Below are positions 52,308-58,215 of a stretch of DNA of 58,215 bases, piece after piece. The DNA comes from an uncultured bacterium. Lineage in GTDB: Bacteria; Cyanobacteriota; Vampirovibrionia; Gastranaerophilales; Gastranaerophilaceae. The notes under the pieces are model-generated. The model did no database searches, had not been told where the DNA came from, and saw nothing but the letters and a program-made list of their open reading frames with translations. Positions within the stretch are counted from its first letter, which is position 1, and each line of letters starts with the position of its first letter. The position numbers were made by a program, and so were the translations under genes. Location: NCBI GenBank assembly GCA_949282195.1, contig CASDOW010000013.1, forward strand, positions 1 through 58,215. The letters are read 5' to 3'.

Positions 52308-52970
52308 ATGGAAACATTGGCAAAAAATATAGTTATTCTAAATCATCCTATTATAAGTCAAAATTTATCAATTATAAGAAATAAAAATACGGATTGCGAA
52401 AGATTTAAAAATGCCCTAAGAAGAATAACTTATTCATTGATTTATGAAGCAACAAAAGATTTGCCAATGGTAAAAAAAGAGATTGAAACACCGCTCGAAA
52501 CGACAGTTTGTGATGTTTTTGATGATGAAGCACAATTGATTATAGCTCCGATTTTAAGAGCGGGCATGATTTTTTGTGAAGTAGCTCAGGACTTACTGCC
52601 TTTTGCAAATGTACATCATATTGGTATGTATAGAGATGAAGAAACTCTTGAACCTGTTTGGTATTATGATAAAAGAAAAGAAATAAAAGAAGATAAACAA
52701 AAGGTTAAAGTTATAATCTTAGATCCTATGCTTGCAACAGGAAACAGCGCTGTTGATTCAATTAAAAACTTTATTTCAAAAGGCGTTTTAGAAGAAAATA
52801 TTGTATTTATGAGTTTGATTTCATCTCCTGAAGGAATTAAAAAAGTAAACACAAGATTTCCTAAAGTTAAAATCATAACTTCAGCGCTGGATAGAGCATT
52901 AAATTCAAAAGGTTATATTCTTCCGGGGTTAGGGGATGCCGGAGATAGAATTTATAATACTATTGATTAA
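52308..52970 (+). CDS. upp: Uracil phosphoribosyltransferase
   Basis: A 220-residue UPRTase: APILRAGMIFCEVAQDLLP for the phosphate/PRPP region, VIILDPMLATGNSAVDSIKNF for the PRPP loop, and LNSKGYILPGLGDAGDRIYNT at the C-terminus binding uracil. It salvages uracil to UMP. AAAGGA ribosome site. Its stop overlaps the opposing amidohydrolase by 4 bp. Confidence 0.96.
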   Translation: METLAKNIVILNHPIISQNLSIIRNKNTDCERFKNALRRITYSLIYEATKDLPMVKKEIETPLETTVCDVFDDEAQLIIAPILRAGMIFCEVAQDLLPFANVHHIGMYRDEETLEPVWYYDKRKEIKEDKQKVKVIILDPMLATGNSAVDSIKNFISKGVLEENIVFMSLISSPEGIKKVNTRFPKVKIITSALDRALNSKGYILPGLGDAGDRIYNTID

Positions 52971-54280
52971 TTTTTTATATTAAGCTCGCCTCTCTTAACA
53001 ACGCGTCTACCGTTAATATAGACGTGGCTGGGTTTTTGTTTGTTTAATAGTGCGTTATAGTCTTCATTTTCTTCCAGTTCAAAAACATTAAAGTCTGCAT
53101 CTTTGTCTGTCTCTAATGAGCCTATGATATTGTTTAATCTTAAAATTTTTGCAGGGATTATTGTTAAATATTTTAGTGCTTCAACGGTATTTAATAGTCC
53201 GTTATTAACATATTTTAGTTCGTTTAATAAAGATAAATCTTCATTAAATGCCATCGAATTAACCCCAAAGCCAAACCTGTTGGGGAAATATTCTAAAACC
53301 GTATCAAGACTTAATTTTTTATTGTGTAAATTATCGCTAATTCTAGGACAATATGCTAAAGATACCTTGTTTTTAAATAATAAGTCTAAATCAAAAGCGG
53401 ATAAAAAGTTTCCATATGAAATAATCAACTGTTTTGATAAAACGCCCAGAGCTTCAAGATATTGAGCCGGAGATAAATCTTTAAAAACAGGTTCCATTTT
53501 TTTATTTCCGCTAAATTCATTTAACAGGTCGATATCTGAAAACCCATGTTTTAGCCAATCAATTTCTTCTTGTGATTCTGCTAATCTTATGGTCATTAGA
53601 ATGTTATTTTTCTTGCAATATTTAACAAGAATTTTGAACAATCTTTTATGCACGCAGCAAATACTGTGTGGTGCAATTCCGACAAAAGTATTTTGAGATT
53701 TTTGTTTAAGAAGTTTATCTATTTTCTTTTTTATGTTTCTAAATTCATCTTTACTTGAGTCAACGGAATCTGAAAATAATTCAAAAAATAAATAAGTTTT
53801 TAAGGGCATTTCGTTTAAAATATCAAAATACTTACTTTCTTTTGAAAGTTGAGCAACACAAGTTGTACCGTTTAAAAGGCTCAATTCTACCCCTTTTTTG
53901 AAAGAGGCAATTTTTTCTTCTCTTGTCATGCAAAAATAATCAGATAACAAATTTGCAAGACGATATACGAAAGATTTTTTAGAAATTCCCGCTAAGAAAT
54001 AATGCTTTTTAAAAATAGTATAGAGTCTTTTTAATCTTGCTCTAAGGTTTTTGGCTCGGCCTTTTTGCAAGTCGCTATATTGCAGGTGATTATGCAGATT
54101 TACAAACCCTGGAGTAATAACTGCATTATTAAAATCTTTGACGTGGGAATAATTTTTTTCATCAAGATTTTCTGCTTTAATGATTTCTTGAACTTTTCCT
54201 TCGTCAACTATTAAAGCGCAATTTTCATATATATTGCCGTCTGAGGGTATAATCCATTTCGCTTTATATGCTCTAGCCAT
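52967..54280 (-). CDS. Amidohydrolase-fold protein with altered metal ligands
   Basis: 437 residues of the MtaD/SsnA-like deaminase family. N-terminal HNH is in PGFVNLHNHLQYSDLQKG, and GIAPHSICCVHKRLFKILVKY fits too. But the metal His in IHLxE reads IRLAES, the His in the AHCVH position reads SYGNF, SHNPxSN reads AYCPRISD, and the Asp of LGTDG reads GVNSM. At least three metal ligands are missing. It may be a pseudoenzyme, or bind metal differently. A deaminase of adenosine- or futalosine-type substrates would be the usual call. The gene is single. Confidence 0.8.
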   Translation of the reverse strand: MARAYKAKWIIPSDGNIYENCALIVDEGKVQEIIKAENLDEKNYSHVKDFNNAVITPGFVNLHNHLQYSDLQKGRAKNLRARLKRLYTIFKKHYFLAGISKKSFVYRLANLLSDYFCMTREEKIASFKKGVELSLLNGTTCVAQLSKESKYFDILNEMPLKTYLFFELFSDSVDSSKDEFRNIKKKIDKLLKQKSQNTFVGIAPHSICCVHKRLFKILVKYCKKNNILMTIRLAESQEEIDWLKHGFSDIDLLNEFSGNKKMEPVFKDLSPAQYLEALGVLSKQLIISYGNFLSAFDLDLLFKNKVSLAYCPRISDNLHNKKLSLDTVLEYFPNRFGFGVNSMAFNEDLSLLNELKYVNNGLLNTVEALKYLTIIPAKILRLNNIIGSLETDKDADFNVFELEENEDYNALLNKQKPSHVYINGRRVVKRGELNIKN

Positions 54281-54380
54281 TTAAACACCTTTAAAAATAT
54301 TATAGAAAAGATTATAACAATTATTTAAATTAAATTCAATCAAAGGGCAATAAGTTTTTAATTTTTGTTTTTATTTAGAT

Positions 54381-54683
54381 ATGGATGCAGCAAATAACAT
54401 AACTCAACCGCTACCCGAGATAACGGGTTTTAAAAAGATTAAAAGGCTTAACACCCAGCCGGGGAGGAAAATTAACCGCCCTTGTGTTGGTGTTGTTCAA
54501 GTGCCGTATATTTCTAAAACTCCTTTAGCGGATACGTTAAGCATAAAAGAAAAAGAAAATCCGCATATGAAATATAAAATAGTTTTGAATAAAAAGAAAT
54601 CCGATGTGAGATTTAGCAGTTTTGTATCTTTATCTGTGATAGGCTGCGCGTTTTATTCATTGATGAAAATATTTAAAAAATAA
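54381..54683 (+). CDS. Hypothetical protein with C-terminal membrane helix
   Basis: The 100-residue protein starts MDAANNITQPLPEITGFKKIKR, has a basic and Pro-containing middle, and ends in one possible membrane helix (FSSFVSLSVIGCAFYSLMKIFKK), so it may be tail-anchored. No family recognised. It is divergent from the amidohydrolase gene by 100 bp and ends at a terminator. Confidence 0.55.
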   Translation: MDAANNITQPLPEITGFKKIKRLNTQPGRKINRPCVGVVQVPYISKTPLADTLSIKEKENPHMKYKIVLNKKKSDVRFSSFVSLSVIGCAFYSLMKIFKK

Positions 54684-54712
54684 AACCCTTTAAGAAGTCT
54701 TAAAGGGTTTTA
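54682..54712. terminator. Bidirectional terminator
   Basis: AAAACCCTTTAAGA pairs with TCTTAAAGGGTTTT across a 2-nt loop, with A/T flanks, between convergent genes. Confidence 0.85.
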
Positions 54713-54717
54713 TTTGG

Positions 54718-55926
54718 TTAAATGTCATTATCTTCAACATTGAAGATTTTTACTCTCAGAGGTTCTAAAAGAACAAAGTCTACTCTTTGACCCTGGTGAA
54801 TATATTCATTTTGACCTTGAATTATGTTATATCTTGTTCTTGTTAAATATGGGTCGTTTCTTATTATTCTCATATCTGCATCACGTTCGCCTACTGCGGG
54901 AATAATTTTTAAATCATCCATTCCTTTGTTATCAATAACGTTTGATGTGGTTAGGGCAAAATATCCGTTTTTAATAAATCTGAAAGGTCTTGTAACTTTT
55001 TGGATTTTGCCGTCGATTTGAACCCCGACAGGTATTACAACATATTTTTCCCTTGTAACAAAGTTAAAAGGAGCTCTGGCAACAAACGGTTCGCCTTCTT
55101 TATTCTTTTTGGCATTAATGCATCTGTCTACTGTTAAAGGTAATACCGTTCCTTTGGGAATAACTGCATATTCTTCGTCATAATATACATTATCTAAAAT
55201 ATAGCCGTCGGCTTTTCTTGGTTCAGGAGGCGGTGTCGGTTGAATTTCTTCTTTAAGTTTTTCGCTTGGAATAACTTTAACAGCTTCCATCATATTAAAA
55301 ATAAATCTTGCCAATTCACCGCGAGTTGCAGGGCGCATTGGTTCAAGAGTTGTTTCATGTCCTGGGGTATTATATACTAATCCAAGCATTTGCGCTTGTC
55401 CTGCTTGAATTAAAGCCCAATTTGGAATGTCGGAATAATCTTTATATATTGATACAAAGTGTTTAGCTTGTTCAGAATCAATATTTTCAGGTGAAAGCGC
55501 ATTTAAAACAACGCTTAGTGCTTCCATTCTTGTTACATCATTATTAGGATAGAAATATCCTCCGGGGTATCCCTTAACTAAACCATAGTATGAGGCAACT
55601 TGTATGTTTCTGTTTGCCCAGTGGTTTGTTATGTCTTTATAGTCAAAAATTTCAGGTGTATCTTTTTCGTATAAGCCGAGAGCTTTAATAACCATGGTTG
55701 AAAATTCTGCCCTTGTAACTTTTTGGTCAGGTCTATATAAGCCGTCGGGATAACCTACTACAATTTTTTTGTCTGTTAAAAATGTTACAGCCTCATATGC
55801 CCAGTGATCTGAAGGTAAATCAGGATAACTTTCAGGTCCTTGTTCCAGTTCATATGCAGCCATTACCGGAGCTGCCATAAAAAATAAGGCAACAATGGTG
55901 ATGATGTTTAATAATGCTTTTTTCAT
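54718..55926 (-). CDS. S-layer homology (SLH) envelope protein
   Basis: 402 residues with a signal peptide (MKKALLNIITIVALFFMAAPVMAA). Three SLH repeats follow: SYPDLPSDHWAYEAVTFLTDKKIVVGYPDGLYRPDQKVTRAEFS, DITNHWANRNIQVASYYGLVKGYPGG, and IPNWALIQAGQAQMLGLVYN with a less regular end. Residues 240-402 form a beta-rich C-terminal domain of unknown role. SLH domains bind cell-wall sugars; in cyanobacteria they anchor the outer membrane. Two weak repeats are possible alternatives at the boundaries. Confidence 0.9.
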   Translation of the reverse strand: MKKALLNIITIVALFFMAAPVMAAYELEQGPESYPDLPSDHWAYEAVTFLTDKKIVVGYPDGLYRPDQKVTRAEFSTMVIKALGLYEKDTPEIFDYKDITNHWANRNIQVASYYGLVKGYPGGYFYPNNDVTRMEALSVVLNALSPENIDSEQAKHFVSIYKDYSDIPNWALIQAGQAQMLGLVYNTPGHETTLEPMRPATRGELARFIFNMMEAVKVIPSEKLKEEIQPTPPPEPRKADGYILDNVYYDEEYAVIPKGTVLPLTVDRCINAKKNKEGEPFVARAPFNFVTREKYVVIPVGVQIDGKIQKVTRPFRFIKNGYFALTTSNVIDNKGMDDLKIIPAVGERDADMRIIRNDPYLTRTRYNIIQGQNEYIHQGQRVDFVLLEPLRVKIFNVEDNDI

Positions 55927-56060
55927 TTACTATTGCTCCATTCTTAATAAGATAATTTTACATATAAAAGACACTACATGCAAGATTTTTGTTTATTTTT
56001 CCTCTATACAAAGCATGTGAAAATTATTTTTGAACCATACTTAATAAAAATTTAAACTAA

Positions 56061-56088
56061 AAAAGCCCTAAAATACTTTAGGGCTTTT
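56061..56088. terminator. Terminator downstream of the HEAT-like gene
   Basis: AAAAGCCCTAAA pairs with TTTAGGGCTTTT around ATAC, 26 bp from the stop codon of the gene ending at 56114. Confidence 0.85.
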
Positions 56089-56113
56089 GAATAAATATAT
56101 TATCCTTATGGCT

Positions 56114-56476
56114 TTATGAGCTAAAAGACATAAGAGCTTTTACAGAGCGTGCTGTATCTTGCACTTCTTTTTCTGAATGCATGTTAATAGTATCATCTAA
56201 GATTTTAATGGCTTCTTGTTTATCTTTTAAAGCCAAAAGTTCATTAATAGCACACATTGCAACTCTTGCAGAAAGGTCATTAATTCCTTTGCCTTTATTT
56301 ACAATCATAATTTCAAGAGCTTCATGTGTATTTTTTCTGATTAAAGCTTTGCTTGTTAATTCTCTGATTTCATCAATCGGGCAATTAGTTCCCAATTCAT
56401 TTAAAACTTGTATTGATTCAGCGTCTTTGTGTTTGCCTAGAGCTTCAATAATGTTTTTCACCCTTCTGTTATTCAT
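56114..56476 (-). CDS. HEAT-like alpha-helical repeat protein
   Basis: 120 residues (MNNRRVKNIIEALGKHKDAESIQVLNELGTNCPIDEIRELTSKALIRKNTHEALEIMIVNKG...). Helix pairs of about 35-40 residues repeat three times, with Leu/Ala spacing like HEAT repeats. This is a protein-binding scaffold. It overlaps the upstream gene by 8 bp, so the two are co-translated. Partner unknown. Confidence 0.65.
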   Translation of the reverse strand: MNNRRVKNIIEALGKHKDAESIQVLNELGTNCPIDEIRELTSKALIRKNTHEALEIMIVNKGKGINDLSARVAMCAINELLALKDKQEAIKILDDTINMHSEKEVQDTARSVKALMSFSS

Positions 56477-56942
56477 TTGTAACTCCTTGTAATTCGTTAG
56501 ATAACATTGATCTTAATTCGCTAACCGGCTGATTTTGCAGTCTTGAAACGTTGTATTTGAAAATGTCAAATTCAACTTTTGTATTGCCGATTTCTTGGAT
56601 TTTCTTAGCTGCTGCAATTGTGTTTTCTTTTATTTTATTTCCAAATGCAATTGCGTTAGTTTTTAAAGATGAAAATTTATTAATAGTTCCAACCCAGGCA
56701 CTTGCTAACAATTTGCCTGTATTTTGCATTCTTTCTTTCAAAGACATTGAATTTTGTTTGGCTTCTTGTGTTTTTTCTGTTTTTTCAAAAACATCCATTT
56801 GAATTACTGTACCTTTGAATGTAATTCCGAACGGATTTGTTGCTTGATTTGATTTTTCAGCTTTAGAAGCCTTGTTTGCTCTAAGCGCTTTAAATTTGTT
56901 AAAAGCTTCGATACTTGACCTTAGAGGGGAAATCTTTTGCAT
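56469..56942 (-). CDS. Hypothetical protein with F-x-G-type N-terminal motif
   Basis: 157 residues from ATG 56942, with AAAGGTG before it; the longer frame (to 57002) begins without a ribosome site. It starts MQKISPLRSSIEAFNKFKAL, has FGITFKGTVIQ near 45, and then is a mostly helical, basic region (SLKERMQNTGKLLASAWVGTI). No known domain. It forms a two-gene unit with the HEAT-like gene. Confidence 0.6.
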   Translation of the reverse strand: MQKISPLRSSIEAFNKFKALRANKASKAEKSNQATNPFGITFKGTVIQMDVFEKTEKTQEAKQNSMSLKERMQNTGKLLASAWVGTINKFSSLKTNAIAFGNKIKENTIAAAKKIQEIGNTKVEFDIFKYNVSRLQNQPVSELRSMLSNELQGVTNE

Positions 56943-57040
56943 CTTTTTGCACCTTTCTCTGTAATTCCTGATAATACATTTATTCTTTTTAAAAGTTATC
57001 ATAGAATTAAGACTAAAAAATCAATCTTTTGATTGAAAAA

Positions 57041-57550
57041 TTATAATTTTATCATTCCGCTTAATTCTATGTTGTTAGTATTATAAATTATAATGTATGC
57101 TTTTTCTTCCTCAATATAATGTATTTGCACATTTTTATAATCTATTTCATCAGGATTTAACCCTCTAAAATATTCACGTTGTTTTTTTTCCATAAATCTT
57201 TGATATGCCCTATAGCTCATCTTTTTGGGTTTTTCCTGTTTTGGATTTAATGATTCAAAAACTTCCATATGAACAACAGGAACTTTGGCTTTCAATTGAC
57301 CTTTTTGGTAAATCAATAGAAAATCCATGTATTTATCGGGTATGACATTATAAAAACCTTTTTTCAGACCCTTGCCGTCTTTTGAGATGATATCATCTTC
57401 TAAAATTAAAACAGGTAGTTCGGTTTTATTAAAAGAATATTTATCAATTAATTTCGTTTCGTCTTTTTCTCCGCTCGGATAAACTTCTTTTGGTACAAAT
57501 TGGTCTTTATAATATTCGTAAGCTATTAAATTGTTGTCAAAACTAATCAC
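57041..57550 (-). CDS. Hypothetical protein, 169 residues
   Basis: I do not recognise this protein. Residues 1-100 are mixed beta (MISFDNNLIAYEYYKDQF; FYNVIPDKYMDFLLIYQKGQLKAKVPVVHMEVFESL); then follows a basic helical segment (SYRAYQRFMEKKQREYFRGL) and a short beta end. No signal peptide or membrane segment. It sits 38 bp from the neighbour on the same strand and could be co-transcribed. Confidence 0.6.
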   Translation of the reverse strand: MISFDNNLIAYEYYKDQFVPKEVYPSGEKDETKLIDKYSFNKTELPVLILEDDIISKDGKGLKKGFYNVIPDKYMDFLLIYQKGQLKAKVPVVHMEVFESLNPKQEKPKKMSYRAYQRFMEKKQREYFRGLNPDEIDYKNVQIHYIEEEKAYIIIYNTNNIELSGMIKL

Positions 57551-57609
57551 AGTTATATTATAAGGTGGTTTTTAATTAATGCAAAATTGTAAGAAATATT
57601 GAACTTTGC

Positions 57610-57638
57610 TTGAAATTTATTTTTGTACGTTGTAGAAT
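57610..57638 (+). promoter_or_regulatory. tRNA-Arg promoter
   Basis: TTGAAA (57610-57615), 17-bp spacer, TAGAAT (57633-57638), about 36 bp before the tRNA. Confidence 0.7.
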
Positions 57639-57674
57639 TTATTTGCGGTTGTGTTTAACTGGACAATTGAATAT

Positions 57675-57751
57675 GCGCTTGTAGCTCAGTTGGATAGAGT
57701 GTTTGGCTACGAACCAAAAGGTCGGGGGTTCGAATCCCTCCAAGCGCGCCA
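57675..57751 (+). tRNA. tRNA-Arg, anticodon ACG
   Basis: 77 nt. The acceptor stem GCGCTTG pairs with CAAGCGC; the D arm starts TAGCTCAGTTGGA; the anticodon stem TTTGG pairs with CCAAA around CTACGAA (anticodon ACG); the T arm is GGGGGTTCGAATCCCTC; encoded CCA ends at 57751. The A34 is expected to be changed to inosine by TadA. A copy of the last 14 bases occurs at 57910-57923. Confidence 0.95.
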
Positions 57752-57755
57752 TATA

Positions 57756-57778
57756 AAGACCCTCATGGGTCTTTTTTG
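57756..57778 (+). terminator. Terminator after tRNA-Arg
   Basis: AAAGACCC pairs with GGGTCTTT around TCAT and is followed by T residues. Confidence 0.85.
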
Positions 57779-57787
57779 ATTTTTAAA

Positions 57788-58131
57788 GCGCTTGGCGGGT
57801 ACGGTTTCTCAAACGCCAAAGCTCAACGCTTCGGCGTTCTCGGCACACACCTTGTGCCTTTTTTGCTCTCATTAAGTGCAGTCGCACTAAATTCGAGCTT
57901 CAAAAGGTTTCCAAGCGCGCCATAAAGGACTCTTTTATAGAGTCTTTTATTGTATTTACGGTACGGACTCCGTGCTTTGCGCCAAGCTCCACGCTTGTCG
58001 CATGCGCACTTCGCACACCTATGCCTTAAACTTCGTTCACTAAGTTCACCCTGTGAACTATGGTTCACTTGTTTAAGGGCGCTTGGCGGGTACGGTTTCT
58101 CAAACGCCAAAGCTCAACGCTTCGGCGTTCT
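57788..58131. repeat. GC-richer repeats downstream of tRNA-Arg, including a copy of its 3' end
   Basis: Two identical 53-bp copies (57788-57840 and 58079-58131, starting GCGCTTGGCGGGTACGG) flank a copy of the tRNA 3' end (TCCAAGCGCGCCAT, 57910-57923) and a second terminator-like hairpin (GACTC...GAGTC, 57928-57944). The rest, through 58215, is hairpin-rich, with segments related to 46087-46152. Reading frames here are not genes. Confidence 0.85.
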
Positions 58132-58215
58132 TAAATGTTCCTGTGAAATTTGCTTTAGCAAATTTCTACGTCACCTTAGTCCAGTTTCACAATAGCCCAC
58201 CAAGCTCAACGCTTG

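Noticed and set aside
57823-58195. Two opposite-strand frames after the tRNA
   Set aside because: Both are translations of GC-richer repeats, lack ribosome sites and have no conserved pattern.
1-58215. CRISPR array
   Set aside because: No regularly spaced direct repeats with unique spacers and no cas genes were seen; the repeats present are palindromic, dispersed units.

Overview
The window is low-GC DNA densely packed with genes, from a Gram-negative anaerobe with cyanobacteria-like traits. The best guess is a gut-type member of the non-photosynthetic Cyanobacteria (Melainabacteria/Vampirovibrionia, probably Gastranaerophilales). The grounds are: KdsA and a GmhA-like isomerase (LPS sugars); an S-layer-homology envelope protein; dnaN and dnaA lying about 27 kb apart, with the DnaA-box cluster beside dnaN; a four-subunit 2-oxoacid:ferredoxin oxidoreductase (anaerobic metabolism); a flagellar-type export gene set; and several unrecognised small proteins with a short F-x-G-like motif near the N-terminus. 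The assignment is inference from gene content.

Layout. 1-800: 3' end of a Cys-rich repeat protein, a terminator and REP-like repeats. 805-8549: comF, a candidate origin, dnaN, thrB, mnmG, kdsA (opposite strand), recA, rfbA. 8546-10701: lineage-specific genes, including one reading frame broken at two homopolymer A runs. 10777-16685: hsp20, gmhA, rlmD, a small regulator, a TPR membrane protein and two exported proteins. 16734-22181: ssb with an acid-sugar kinase/PdxA-type pair, a YbaK-like deacylase, an operator-bearing trpR-trpB operon, rpsU and yajQ. 22212-28583 (minus): rsfS, ricT, a 1009-residue coiled-coil protein and a GHL10 hydrolase. 28720-33047: dnaA, thiS, purH, a transporter. 33040-38431: an amino acid permease, a two-membrane-segment hypothetical protein, an AlbA_2 regulator, a LOG-family protein and an XRE protein. 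38484-41185 (minus): the kor/vor operon. 41685-44207: a sigma-70 factor, an HTH protein and an Alum_res PLP enzyme.

44208-46150 is accessory DNA. A 97-bp inverted repeat with 3 mismatches bounds about 1.5 kb that holds two overlapping XRE repressor genes and a divergent gene for a secreted, nuclease-like small protein. After it come speD, rimI and bioY, then fliR-fliQ-fliP-fliO and a two-SpoA fliN-like gene (minus). Next are upp, an amidohydrolase-fold protein that has lost metal ligands, an SLH protein, small hypothetical genes, and tRNA-Arg(ACG) followed by GC-richer repeats that include a copy of the tRNA 3' end.

Convergent neighbours often overlap at their stop codons (4-8 bp, once 72 bp). 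The points most worth a second look are the inverted-repeat cassette, the origin beside dnaN, the twin palindromic operators before trpR-trpB, the frame-broken gene with an A AAA AAC slippery site, the ligand-depleted amidohydrolase, and the FliQ carrying a 75-residue tail.
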